Assembly (NCBI RefSeq): GCF_000454065.1
Contig: NZ_KE695651.1
Location: 378,258-442,257 of the forward strand
Length of the DNA: 64,000 nt
Source of the DNA: Brevibacillus thermoruber 423
GTDB lineage: Bacteria > Bacillota > Bacilli > Brevibacillales > Brevibacillaceae
Reading direction: 5' to 3'
Part shown: piece by piece, positions 44,734 to 53,199 of the stretch
Layout of the letters: each line of letters starts with the position of its first letter
Position numbering within the stretch: position 1 is the stretch's first letter
Notes under the pieces: generated by a model
The model's input: the letters and a program-made list of their open reading frames with translations, nothing else
The model's database searches: none
What the model was told of the DNA's origin: nothing
Translations under genes and position numbers: made by a program

Positions 44734-45548
44734 CAGCGTTTGCGAATCGAATCGACCGGCTGTTTGCCGACCGCAGCCGCAAGCGTTTCATCCCGTTCAT
44801 CACGGTTGGCGACCCTCACCTCGACGCGACGTTTCAGATTGCCCACGCGCTGGTGGAAGCGGGAGCCGACCTGCTGGAGCTGGGGATTCCCTATTCGGAC
44901 CCGCTGGCGGATGGCCCTACCATTCAGCGCGCCTCCCAACGGGCGCTGGCCAACGGCGTGACCATCGACGACGCCCTGGAACTGGTCGCCAGCCTGCGAG
45001 CATCGGGGATGCAGGTGCCGATCGTGCTTTTCTCCTACTACAATCCGGTGCTGCAGTACGGCGTGGAGCGCTTTTTTACCGCGCTGGCGGAAAAAGGCGC
45101 GGACGGCATCGTCATTCCCGACCTGCCGGTGGAGGAAAACGGGCCGGCGGTAGCGGCTGCCCAAGCGCACGGGGTGCACGTCATCTCCCTGGTGGCCCCC
45201 ACATCGGAATCCCGCATCCGGACGATTGGCGCGCAGGCGAGCGGATTCCTGTACTGCGTGTCGTCGCTCGGCGTGACCGGCGCCCGCGCAAGCCTGCGTG
45301 AAGATCTCGCCCAGTTTTTGCAGCGGGTCAAGGCGAGCACCTCCGCGCCGACCGCAGTCGGGTTCGGGATCTCTACGCCGGAGCAGGTGCGGGCGGTGGC
45401 ACAGCACACGGATGGGGTAATCGTCGGCAGCGCGATCGTGCAGGAGATGGAGCGGCACCTGGAGCTGCTGTCCGATCCCGAACAGATGGCGCAGGGTGTC
45501 ACAAAAATAAAAACGTTTGTACAACAGTTGGCCGGTGCGCTACAATAA
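44730..45548 (+). CDS. trpA: Tryptophan synthase alpha chain
   Basis: A 272-residue TIM-barrel that cleaves indole-3-glycerol phosphate and passes indole to TrpB. Catalytic Glu in [17 protein letters not shown], catalytic Asp in [11 protein letters not shown], phosphate loop [12 protein letters not shown] overlaps the trpB stop (ATGA). Confidence 0.96.
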   Translation: MTAFANRIDRLFADRSRKRFIPFITVGDPHLDATFQIAHALVEAGADLLELGIPYSDPLADGPTIQRASQRALANGVTIDDALELVASLRASGMQVPIVLFSYYNPVLQYGVERFFTALAEKGADGIVIPDLPVEENGPAVAAAQAHGVHVISLVAPTSESRIRTIGAQASGFLYCVSSLGVTGARASLREDLAQFLQRVKASTSAPTAVGFGISTPEQVRAVAQHTDGVIVGSAIVQEMERHLELLSDPEQMAQGVTKIKTFVQQLAGALQ

Positions 45549-45582
45549 GGGGAAAACGTGACTTGACTGGAGTGAGACGCAG

Positions 45583-46677
45583 ATGCTACCGAAGCAGCGC
45601 ATTCTCGGCGCCCCGGTGTACCAGCCCGGGAAGCCGATCGACGATGTGAAACGAGAATTCGGCCTGACGGAAGTGATCAAGCTGGCGTCCAACGAGAACC
45701 CGTTCGGCTGCTCGCCCAAGGCGAAAGAAGCGATTGCCGCCCAACTGGATACGCTGGCCATCTATCCGGACGGCGCCAGTCTGCAGCTTCGTTGGGAGCT
45801 GGCCGAGTTTCTCGGCGTCAAGCCGGAGCAGTTGATTTTCGGCAACGGTTCGGACGAAGTGGTGCAGATGATCGCCCGCGCCTATCTGGAGGAGGGCACC
45901 AACACCGTGATGGCGACGCCCACCTTTTCGCAGTACCGCGCCAATGCCATCATCGAGGGCGCGGAGCTGATCGAGGTGCCGCTGAAAAACGGCGTGCACG
46001 ACCTGGAAGCGATGGCGGCCGCGATCAACGGACAGACGCGCGTCGTCTGGGTGTGCAACCCCAACAACCCCTCCGGGACGATCGTTACGCGTGACGAGCT
46101 GGAGGCGTTTTTGCAAAAAGTCCCGAAAGACGTCCTGGTGGTGCTGGACGAGGCCTATTACGAGTACGTGGTGGATCCGGCGTATCCGCAAACCGTGCCG
46201 ATGCTGAAGCACTACCCCAACCTGATCGTCCTGCGCACGTTCTCCAAAATCTACGGCCTGGCGGCGCTCCGCATCGGATACGGCATCGCGTCAGAAGAGA
46301 TCGTCGGCCACCTCGACCACGTGCGCGAACCGTTCAATACCAGCACGCTGGCTCAGGCAGCCGCCCGCGCCGCGCTGAAGGACCAGGCGTTCGTGGAAGA
46401 ATGCCGCAAGCGCAACCGGGAAGGCTTGAAGCAGTTGACCGACCGCTTTGACGAGTGGGGACTGTCGTATTTCCCGTCCCAGACCAACTTTGTCCTGGTC
46501 GATCTGCAGCAGGACTCCGACGAGGTCTTCCGCAGGCTGCTGGAACAGGGGATCATCGTGCGCTCCGGCCGGGCGCTCGGATTCCCCGGGTATCAGCGGA
46601 TCACGGTCGGCTCGGCGGAACAAAACGAAAAGGTTCTGCAGGCGCTTGGCAGCATCGTGGCCGGCGCGTTGAAATAA
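45583..46677 (+). CDS. hisC: Histidinol-phosphate / aromatic aminotransferase
   Basis: A 364-residue fold-type I PLP enzyme. Motifs: [48 protein letters not shown] and the PLP lysine in [17 protein letters not shown]. In B. subtilis the hisC in this operon serves both histidine and Tyr/Phe synthesis; the same position suggests the same dual role. Confidence 0.94.
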   Translation: MLPKQRILGAPVYQPGKPIDDVKREFGLTEVIKLASNENPFGCSPKAKEAIAAQLDTLAIYPDGASLQLRWELAEFLGVKPEQLIFGNGSDEVVQMIARAYLEEGTNTVMATPTFSQYRANAIIEGAELIEVPLKNGVHDLEAMAAAINGQTRVVWVCNPNNPSGTIVTRDELEAFLQKVPKDVLVVLDEAYYEYVVDPAYPQTVPMLKHYPNLIVLRTFSKIYGLAALRIGYGIASEEIVGHLDHVREPFNTSTLAQAAARAALKDQAFVEECRKRNREGLKQLTDRFDEWGLSYFPSQTNFVLVDLQQDSDEVFRRLLEQGIIVRSGRALGFPGYQRITVGSAEQNEKVLQALGSIVAGALK

Positions 46678-46682
46678 CGAAG

Positions 46683-46710
46683 AAGATGCCGGCGTCCGTC
46701 CGGCATCTTT
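46683..46710 (+). terminator. Weak terminator or hairpin between hisC and tyrA
   Basis: AAGATGCCGG/CCGGCATCTT (46683-46692 with 46700-46709) with a seven-base loop but only TTTG after it; partial read-through to tyrA is likely. Confidence 0.55.
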
Positions 46711-46738
46711 GTCTACACGTATACAGAGAGGATAGACA

Positions 46739-47845
46739 GTGGAGATGAAAACGACCATCACAGTAATCGGCGTCGGGTTGATCGGCGGTTCGATCGCGCT
46801 TGCCCTGCAGGAGGATCCGCACAATCGGATCATCGGCTTCGACGTCCGGCAGGATTATCTGGACAGGGCGATGACGCTCGGCGTCCTTCATGCGGGCACC
46901 ACCGACCTGCAGGAGGCCGTGCGGGAAGCGGACGTGATTTTTCTCGCCGTGCCGGTGGAACAGATTTACGCCACGCTGGACCGCCTGCGCGATCTGGACC
47001 TGAAGCCCGGCGTCATCGTCACGGACGTGGGCAGCACCAAATCGGGCGTCGTCCGGTACGCTGAGGCGCATATCCCGTCCAATGTGACGTTTATCGGCGG
47101 CCACCCGATGGCCGGCTCGCACAAGTCGGGCGTGGAAGCGGCTTCGGACCGCCTGTTTGAAAATGCGTACTACGTTCTGACGCCCGCGCCGGGGACACCG
47201 GAGGAGCAGGTGGAGCGGCTCGAGAAGCTGCTGGCGCTGACCCGTGCCAAGGTGGTGCGGATGGACCCGGACGAACACGACCAGGTAGTGGGAGCGGTCA
47301 GCCATTTTCCGCATATCCTGGCGTCCGCCCTGGTCAATCTGGTGGCCGGGTACGACGATGAAAACCCCTGGCACCACCGGCTGGCGGCCGGAGGGTTTCG
47401 CGACATCACCCGCATCGCTTCCAGCAATCCGCGCATGTGGCGGGATGTGCTCCTGAACAACCGCGAGCACTTGCTGAAGATCGCCGATGACTGGACCAAG
47501 GCGCTGGACGGCGTAATGACATTGGTCCGCGAGGGAGACGCCGACGGCATCGAGCAGTTTTTCAAGTCGGCGCGTGATTTCCGCGACGGACTGCCGGAGC
47601 GGAAAAAAGGGGCGCTGCCGCCGCTGTACGACCTGTACATCGACATTCCCGACCATCCGGGAGAGATCGGCCGGATCACCACCCTGCTTGGCGCCAAGCA
47701 GATCAACATCACCAACATTCAAATCAGGGAGACCCGGGAAGACATGCTGGGCGTGCTGCGGATCACCTTCCGCTCCCTGGCGGAACTGGAAAAGGGAGAA
47801 GAACTCCTGCGCTATTTCGATTACAATGTATACAGGCGCGAGTAG
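46739..47845 (+). CDS. tyrA: Prephenate dehydrogenase with ACT domain
   Basis: A 368-residue enzyme converting prephenate to 4-hydroxyphenylpyruvate. The NAD-binding motif is VIGVGLIGGSIALAL, with VTDVGSTKSGVV and GGHPMAGSHKSGVEAA following. An ACT domain at about residues 295-368 (YIDIPDHPGEIGRITTLLG) probably confers tyrosine inhibition. GTG 46739 is preferred because GAGAGGA lies six bases ahead; ATG 46745 is the alternative. Confidence 0.95.
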   Translation: MEMKTTITVIGVGLIGGSIALALQEDPHNRIIGFDVRQDYLDRAMTLGVLHAGTTDLQEAVREADVIFLAVPVEQIYATLDRLRDLDLKPGVIVTDVGSTKSGVVRYAEAHIPSNVTFIGGHPMAGSHKSGVEAASDRLFENAYYVLTPAPGTPEEQVERLEKLLALTRAKVVRMDPDEHDQVVGAVSHFPHILASALVNLVAGYDDENPWHHRLAAGGFRDITRIASSNPRMWRDVLLNNREHLLKIADDWTKALDGVMTLVREGDADGIEQFFKSARDFRDGLPERKKGALPPLYDLYIDIPDHPGEIGRITTLLGAKQINITNIQIRETREDMLGVLRITFRSLAELEKGEELLRYFDYNVYRRE

Positions 47846-47948
47846 ACCGGCCGTGCCGTCGTACTTTGGGGCGTAGACGCTTTGACGCGCGACTGCAGCC
47901 AACTTTTTGCAACGACTGACGTAACAGAGAAAAAAGGGGAGTGGAACC

Positions 47949-49232
47949 GTGCTTCGCGTACAACCAGCAAAACGGATAGAAGGGACAGTCCGGGTGCCCG
48001 GAGACAAGTCGATTTCGCACCGCGCCGTCATGTTTGGCGCGCTGGCGGAGGGAACCACCACGATCGAAGGCTTTCTGCCGGGGGCTGACTGCCTGAGCAC
48101 GATCGACTGCTTTCGCAGGATGGGCGTGGACATCGAGCAGGAAGGGGATCGCGTGACCGTCCACGGGAAAGGATGGTACGGCCTGCAGGAACCGTCGCAG
48201 CACCTGGACGTGGGCAACTCCGGCACGACCATCCGGCTCATGGCGGGGATCTTGGCAACGCAGCCGTTTCACGCCGTCATGGAGGGGGACGAGTCGATCG
48301 CCAAGCGGCCGATGCGGCGCGTCATCGGGCCGCTGCGCCAGATGGGGGCCAAAATTGACGGCCGCAAAGACGGCGAGTACACCCCGCTGTCCATTCGCGG
48401 CGGCGACCTGCAGGGCATCTCGTACCAGTCGCCGGTTGCCAGTGCCCAGGTGAAATCGGCGATCCTCCTGGCCGGCCTGCAGGCCAAAGGCGTCACCAGC
48501 GTGACGGAGCCGCAGCTCTCCCGCGACCATACGGAACGCATGCTGCAGGCGTTTGGCGTGAAGGTGGTCCGCGACGGTCTGACCGTATCCGTCGAGGGCG
48601 GCCAAACCTTGAAGGGCAGGGCGATCCGCGTGCCGGGCGACATCTCGTCCGCGGCGTTTCTGATCGCGGCCGTGATGATGGTGCCGGGCAGTTCCCTCTT
48701 GATCGAGAATGTGGGCATCAACCCCAGCCGCACGGGGATCATCGATGTGGTCCGCGCCATGGGCGGCCGCATCGAGCTGCAGAACGAACGGGTCGTAAAC
48801 GAAGAGCCGGTAGCCGACCTGCTCGTCACCCATGCCGAGCTTCGCGGCATCGAGATCGGCGGCGAGATCATTCCGCGTCTGATCGATGAAATCCCCGTCA
48901 TCGCCGTCATGGCCACGCAGGCCAGCGGCCGTACCGTGATTCGCGACGCCGAGGAGCTGCGCGTAAAAGAGACGGACCGGATCGCCACCGTCGCCAGCCA
49001 ACTGTCCAGGTTTGGGGCAAAGGTAACGCCCACGCCGGACGGTCTGATCGTGGAGGGGGCGACGCCGCTCACCGGCGCGACGATCGACAGCATGGGCGAC
49101 CACCGCATCGGCATGGCGATGGCGATCGCCGGTCTGGCGGCGGGGGGCGAAACGGTGATTGAGAATGACGAGGCCATCAACGTCTCCTTCCCTGGCTTTG
49201 CCGACATATTGGCGCACATCAGCAAACCGTAA
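47949..49232 (+). CDS. aroA: 5-enolpyruvylshikimate-3-phosphate synthase
   Basis: A 427-residue shikimate-pathway enzyme (aroE in B. subtilis naming). Motifs are [45 protein letters not shown], and the late RVKETDRI and [14 protein letters not shown]. The GTG start follows AAAAGGGGAG. Last gene of the aro-trp-his-tyr supraoperon. Confidence 0.97.
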   Translation: MLRVQPAKRIEGTVRVPGDKSISHRAVMFGALAEGTTTIEGFLPGADCLSTIDCFRRMGVDIEQEGDRVTVHGKGWYGLQEPSQHLDVGNSGTTIRLMAGILATQPFHAVMEGDESIAKRPMRRVIGPLRQMGAKIDGRKDGEYTPLSIRGGDLQGISYQSPVASAQVKSAILLAGLQAKGVTSVTEPQLSRDHTERMLQAFGVKVVRDGLTVSVEGGQTLKGRAIRVPGDISSAAFLIAAVMMVPGSSLLIENVGINPSRTGIIDVVRAMGGRIELQNERVVNEEPVADLLVTHAELRGIEIGGEIIPRLIDEIPVIAVMATQASGRTVIRDAEELRVKETDRIATVASQLSRFGAKVTPTPDGLIVEGATPLTGATIDSMGDHRIGMAMAIAGLAAGGETVIENDEAINVSFPGFADILAHISKP

Positions 49233-49249
49233 GCAGAACAGAGCAGTAG

Positions 49250-49275
49250 AAACCCGCCGCGCGCGGGTTTTTTTC
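49250..49275 (+). terminator. Terminator of the aromatic supraoperon
   Basis: AAACCCGC/GCGGGTTT (49250-49257 with 49263-49270), five-base loop, T-run. Confidence 0.93.
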
Positions 49276-49340
49276 ATCGCTTTTTCCTTTCTTCCGCCGC
49301 ATTCCTGCCTGAGACGAAATAAGAATGTTGAAAAAAAGAT

Positions 49341-49368
49341 TTGACAAGCGCTTACATTGCGTTATAAT
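49341..49368 (+). promoter_or_regulatory. Consensus sigma-A promoter
   Basis: TTGACA (49341-49346), 16 bp, TATAAT (49363-49368): both boxes perfect. Transcription should begin near 49375 and reach a terminator about 95 nt later. Confidence 0.88.
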
Positions 49369-49427
49369 AAGGGTACAGTATGGTTTCTCTCCACTCCTAT
49401 CCAATATATTTCTGCACGAATAGTGCT

Positions 49428-49468
49428 ACCGCCGTTTGAATGCGCTTACATCAACGGCGGTCTTTTTT
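49428..49468 (+). terminator. Terminator of the short unit
   Basis: ACCGCCGTT/AACGGCGGT (49428-49436 with 49453-49461) with a 16-base loop, then CTTTTTT. Confidence 0.85.
49437..49450 (+). promoter_or_regulatory. cre-like CcpA box
   Basis: TGAATGCGCTTACA differs from the cre consensus TGWNANCGNTNWCA at one fixed position. The 10-mer GCGCTTACAT also occurs at 49348-49357 in the promoter spacer. It lies in the terminator loop. Confidence 0.35.
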
Positions 49469-49542
49469 GTTCTTTTTTCGCTTTCCGCGCATAAGCTCGT
49501 ACTGAAACAAGCCGCCAAGTGCGGTCGGGGGAGGGACGAGCC

Positions 49543-50664
49543 GTGCGGCAGGAAGAGGTCGTGATTCGTGGAGGAAGCGTCGTGACGTCATACGGAATCG
49601 TCGAAGCGGACGTCTGGATTTCCGGAGGGAACATTCGCCGGATCGCAAAAGACAGCTTGCCGAAAGAAGCGAAGGGAACGGCCCGTCCCAACGAGATCGA
49701 CGCGTCCGGGATGTACCTGCTGCCCGGCTTTGTCGCCATGCCGGAACGGCCGCACGGGCGGATCAGGCGGCTGCCCGAGTACCTCGACGCGATCCGCCTG
49801 CTCATCCGGCAGGGCTATACCTGTCTGGTGGACACGCTCCAGCCGGAAGCGTGGATGGATCATCCGCAGGTGCGCTATCAGACGGCGATGCACTTCAACA
49901 ATCTGATCGATTACACGTGGCAGGTGGAACTGCCGGCTTCGCGGCTGAACGGCGAGACGGTGCGCAGGTGGTGCGGCGAGGGATACCGGCTGCTACGGGT
50001 CGTCGTGCGCCGGCCCGAAGAACTTTTTCGGATGGATTGGGAAACGATTTCGCCCCTGCTGACGTCATACAAGGTGATGCTGCAGTTGCGGGTGCCGAAG
50101 GAAGCGGGACTGAATGGTGAGGAGCGTCTCCGCCTGCATCGGCAGTGGCTCTCTCTGTGCCGCTGCTGGCAGATCCGCACGTGGGTGGATGGAGAGGCGT
50201 CGCTTACCTTTGAGGAATTCGATCCGTACTACCATGTCTTCCGTCTCCGCGGCGAGGATTGTGAACGGGCGCTGCGCCATCTCGCCGGCCACTGGTTCCG
50301 TTCGCTGCCGGTCATCGCCGCGCTGGACGAGGTGCAGGTCAACCTGCGCCGGAGGGAATGGGACCCGGAATCGCTGCTGTGCCTGCTCGTTCGCGTCGCT
50401 TCGACAAACGCCGCCAAGGCCGCAGGTCTGTATCCGCGCAAAGGCTGCATCATTCCCGGGGCTGATGCCGACATTCTTTTCCTGAAAAAGGAACACTGGT
50501 TGACAAAATTTGTTCTTTCCACTATTCTCAACCTTAGTGATTTTCTTCTGCCAACATCTGTCATGTCAAAAGGAAAGTGGTTGTACCGCAACCAGTGCTT
50601 TGCTTCGACCATAGGAATGGGACGATGCCTCCTCGACATCAAGCCTTATAATTATGTCATATAA
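49543..50664 (+). CDS. Amidohydrolase-like protein lacking metal-binding motif
   Basis: A 373-residue protein resembling hydantoinase/dihydroorotase. It begins with the usual small beta domain (VVIRGGSVVTSYGIVEADVW). Near the C-terminus it has ASTNAAKAAGLYPRKGCIIP followed by GADADILFL, a hydantoinase hallmark. The metal-binding HxH that should follow the beta strand (MYLLPGF...) is missing: the sequence reads VAMPERPHGR. The usual central His and carboxylated Lys are also not evident. It is probably not a metallohydrolase. GTG 49543 has GGGGGAGGGA six bases upstream. Confidence 0.75.
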   Translation: MRQEEVVIRGGSVVTSYGIVEADVWISGGNIRRIAKDSLPKEAKGTARPNEIDASGMYLLPGFVAMPERPHGRIRRLPEYLDAIRLLIRQGYTCLVDTLQPEAWMDHPQVRYQTAMHFNNLIDYTWQVELPASRLNGETVRRWCGEGYRLLRVVVRRPEELFRMDWETISPLLTSYKVMLQLRVPKEAGLNGEERLRLHRQWLSLCRCWQIRTWVDGEASLTFEEFDPYYHVFRLRGEDCERALRHLAGHWFRSLPVIAALDEVQVNLRRREWDPESLLCLLVRVASTNAAKAAGLYPRKGCIIPGADADILFLKKEHWLTKFVLSTILNLSDFLLPTSVMSKGKWLYRNQCFASTIGMGRCLLDIKPYNYVI

Positions 50665-50686
50665 CCCCAAATCTGGGGGTTTTTTC
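50663..50686 (+). terminator. Terminator after the amidohydrolase-like gene
   Basis: AACCCC/GGGGTT hairpin around a short loop, then T6; it begins in the stop codon. Confidence 0.8.
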
Positions 50687-50762
50687 GTAGAGGATTCCGG
50701 CCGCCAGGCGAGGAAAAAGAATCGTCTAGGCAGCGCAACTTTTTACATCCCCGGCAGTCTAA

Positions 50763-50789
50763 TGTAACAAAGGCCGCTGAGGGATCGGA
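50763..50789 (+). promoter_or_regulatory. Candidate ECF-type promoter
   Basis: TGTAAC (50763-50768), 17 bp, CGGA (50786-50789), just before the ECF sigma gene. It would fit autoregulation, but the leader would be very short. Confidence 0.3.
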
Positions 50790-50814
50790 ATCGCAATAGG
50801 AGGTAATCCTGCAC

Positions 50815-51405
50815 ATGACCGATTCCCAGCTTATCCGCGAAATAAAAGAAGGCAACCTGGAATGCTATGCCGAACTGATCCGGCGATACGAAAAAAAGAT
50901 TCTTGCATTTGTCACCCACTTGCTGCGCCAGGCCCATCTGGAGCACATGGCGGAGGATATCTGTCAGGAGACGTTTTACAAGGCGTATAAAAGCATTCAC
51001 TCGTTCCGCGATGTAGAAGCGACCTTTTCTACCTGGCTCTACACCATTGCCCGCAATACCGTGCTGAGCGAGCTGCGCAAAAGCCGGAATTCGGACGTAT
51101 ACCTCGAGGATAACCCGCAAGTGCCGCTTGCGTCGTACGAGCGCCTGCCGGAGCAGGTCCTGCTGCGCAACGAACGGGAGCACCTGGTCAGACAGGCCAT
51201 CAACAACCTGCCGGAAAAGCAGCGCTCGGCCTTGATCCTGAGGGAATACGAGCAGATGGATTACAACGAGATCGCCACCATTCTGGATTTGACGGTGAGT
51301 TCGGTGAAATCCCTGTTGTTTCGCGCGCGGCAGAGCATTAGAGCACAGTTGGAAGCCTACATCCTGGACCCTCATTTGGATGAAGCTGAAGGGATGAATC
51401 GATGA
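50815..51405 (+). CDS. ECF-family RNA polymerase sigma factor
   Basis: A 196-residue group 4 sigma factor. Region 2 spans about residues 15-90 (HMAEDICQETFYKAYKSIHSF, STWLYTIARNTVLSELRK) and region 4 about 120-175 (NNLPEKQRSALILREYEQMDYNEIA is split here by its helix-turn-helix). It resembles SigW/SigX types, but no specific orthologue is claimed. AGGAGGT precedes ATG 50815. The stop overlaps the anti-sigma start (ATGA). Confidence 0.92.
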   Translation: MTDSQLIREIKEGNLECYAELIRRYEKKILAFVTHLLRQAHLEHMAEDICQETFYKAYKSIHSFRDVEATFSTWLYTIARNTVLSELRKSRNSDVYLEDNPQVPLASYERLPEQVLLRNEREHLVRQAINNLPEKQRSALILREYEQMDYNEIATILDLTVSSVKSLLFRARQSIRAQLEAYILDPHLDEAEGMNR

Positions 51406-52049
51406 TGAAATGTGAAGAAGTACAGGAATTGATGCCGGATTACGCCGACGGCCTGCTGTCCGAAGTGACGCGCCGGCGGATTGACAACCACTTGACGAGC
51501 TGCCGCGCCTGCGACGCCGACTACGCGCTGTGGAAAGACAGCGGCGACTGGATGAAGTCGGACAGGGAGCAGTACCACGCGGTCGCGCCTTCCAAGTCGA
51601 TCGTCGATGCCGTGATGGCCCGGATTCTTTCGGAAGAGAAGTGGGCGATTCCGATCGGGAGAAAAGTGTTTACCGTGACGGCCCGCATGCGTCGCGTGGG
51701 CGCGTGTGCCGCGATTATCCTGCTGATGCTCTGTTCGTTTACGCTGTACGTCAATACGAGCAGTACGGAGCAGGCCAACTCCCTGATGATCGACGGGGAA
51801 GTGGTGGCGATGGGGAAAAAGGCGCAGGTCATCACGTCCTCCATGCAGACGGCGGACGGCACCTACGTCGTGGAACCGCAGCCGTTGGTATCTGACGAAA
51901 AGCCGCTGGTGAAGGGGACCGCCTCGATCGTCCCGTTCAACGGCGATCATGAGCCGACCGACCCGGCCAAACCCAACTACGGGATCATGCTCAGCGTGTT
52001 TGGCATTTTGGTCACCGTCCTCTCCATGAGTTGGCTGACACGGGCATAA
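51402..52049 (+). CDS. Zinc-finger anti-sigma factor
   Basis: A 215-residue membrane protein. The N-terminal ZAS/zf-HC2 domain has HLTSCRACD (HxxxCxxC, about residues 30-38), which binds the sigma factor. One membrane helix lies at about 103-121 and a second hydrophobic segment at about 194-212 near the C-terminus, so both ends may be cytosolic with an external loop. Cotranscribed with the sigma factor. Such proteins are usually destroyed by regulated proteolysis. Confidence 0.87.
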   Translation: MMKCEEVQELMPDYADGLLSEVTRRRIDNHLTSCRACDADYALWKDSGDWMKSDREQYHAVAPSKSIVDAVMARILSEEKWAIPIGRKVFTVTARMRRVGACAAIILLMLCSFTLYVNTSSTEQANSLMIDGEVVAMGKKAQVITSSMQTADGTYVVEPQPLVSDEKPLVKGTASIVPFNGDHEPTDPAKPNYGIMLSVFGILVTVLSMSWLTRA

Positions 52050-52081
52050 TGGTATATGATCTTATAGAAGGAACATACGGA

Positions 52082-52107
52082 AAAAGACCGTCTTCGGACG
52101 GTCTTTT
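52082..52107 (+). terminator. Terminator after the sigma/anti-sigma operon
   Basis: AAAAGACCGTC/GACGGTCTTT with a TTCG tetraloop (52093-52096), then T. Confidence 0.92.
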
Positions 52108-52155
52108 GCGGCTCTTTCGCACGACAAGAGCAACCATACATACGAGGTGAGGACG

Positions 52156-53094
52156 ATGACAGACAAATGGCTGTACGTCATAGACGAAGCGATCAAACGG
52201 ATTGAAAACGACGAGGTGGAACTGGGGCTCAAAGCGCTGCAAAAGGTGCAGGAGCACGGCAAGGATTTGCCGGAGGTAATGATGTACCTGGCGGAAGTGT
52301 GGTACCGCCTCGGCCATCTCGAACAGGCCTCCAGCCTGCTCTCCGACATTTTGCGGGAACATCCCGAGCTGGAGGCGCCGCAGCGGCGCGAATGCCAGAT
52401 GCTGCTGGCGGAAATCGCGCTGGACCTGAGCGATTTTGAGACCGCGCAGCACCTGCTGTACGAATTGAAGGAATCGGGGTTTGAACACATCCGGCTGGAC
52501 CTGCTGCTGGCCGATCTTTACGCCATGCAGGACCTCGACGAAGTGGCGGTCAAGTACCTGGAACAGGCCCGCCAGAAGGAGCCGGACGATCCCGACATCC
52601 TCGCCGCGCTGGGCGACATGTACTTCCGGGTGGGACGCGACGCGGAGGCGCTGAAGCTCCTGGAGCAGGCCGGGGAGGAGAGCCTGCCGCTGCTCATGGC
52701 CAAGGGACGCTCGCTCGCCCAAAACGGGCAGTTTGAACAGGCCTATCAGGTGTATCGCCAGGCGCTGGCCCTGGAGCGCTCGGAGGAGGTGCTGTACGGC
52801 TGCGCGCTGATGGCGTTTCACCTCGGCAGGCTCGAGGAAGCGGCGGAGCTGGTGGCCAGCCTGCAGGCGATCGACGAGGAATACGTCGCCTCCTATCCGC
52901 TTGCGGCTGACATCTACCTCTCGCTCGGCCGGACGGAAAAGGCGATCGATGCGCTGAAGCAATACGTGGCGCTGTCCGGGTTTGACCTGGACCACATTCG
53001 CCGCCTGATCGCCCTCTTGACGCAAGCGGGCCGATACGAAGAAGCCAAGGAATACCAAAAGCTGCACGACGAATGGAATGTGGACGACGAATAG
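52156..53094 (+). CDS. TPR-repeat protein (YpiA-like)
   Basis: A 312-residue protein built almost entirely of tetratricopeptide repeats (for example AEVWYRLGHLEQASSLLSDI, ALGDMYFRVGRDAEALKLL, AADIYLSLGRTEKAIDALK), with no catalytic domain. It takes the position of B. subtilis ypiA between the aro operon and ypiB-ypiF-qcrABC. Probably a protein-protein interaction scaffold. Start at ATG 52156. Confidence 0.82.
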   Translation: MTDKWLYVIDEAIKRIENDEVELGLKALQKVQEHGKDLPEVMMYLAEVWYRLGHLEQASSLLSDILREHPELEAPQRRECQMLLAEIALDLSDFETAQHLLYELKESGFEHIRLDLLLADLYAMQDLDEVAVKYLEQARQKEPDDPDILAALGDMYFRVGRDAEALKLLEQAGEESLPLLMAKGRSLAQNGQFEQAYQVYRQALALERSEEVLYGCALMAFHLGRLEEAAELVASLQAIDEEYVASYPLAADIYLSLGRTEKAIDALKQYVALSGFDLDHIRRLIALLTQAGRYEEAKEYQKLHDEWNVDDE

Positions 53095-53107
53095 CAAACT
53101 GCCCTGA

Positions 53108-53141
53108 CAGGAAGCCGCGCTGGCGGCTTCCTGTTTATTTT
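53108..53141 (+). terminator. Terminator after the TPR gene
   Basis: CAGGAAGCCGC/GCGGCTTCCTG (53108-53118 with 53123-53133), four-base loop, then TTTATTTT. Confidence 0.9.
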
Positions 53142-53199
53142 GCCGCAATTTGGCAAGAATGAAGGGTAAGAAAAACCCTCGCAAAGAAGGGATGCGCAG

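Larger units (their letters stand above)
49375..49468 (+). ncRNA. Candidate short transcript (small RNA or attenuated leader)
   Basis: Bounded by the consensus promoter and a strong terminator, with no open frame of note inside. It could be an independent small RNA of about 95 nt, or the leader of the downstream amidohydrolase-like gene held back by attenuation. Existence is inferred from signals only. Confidence 0.5.
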
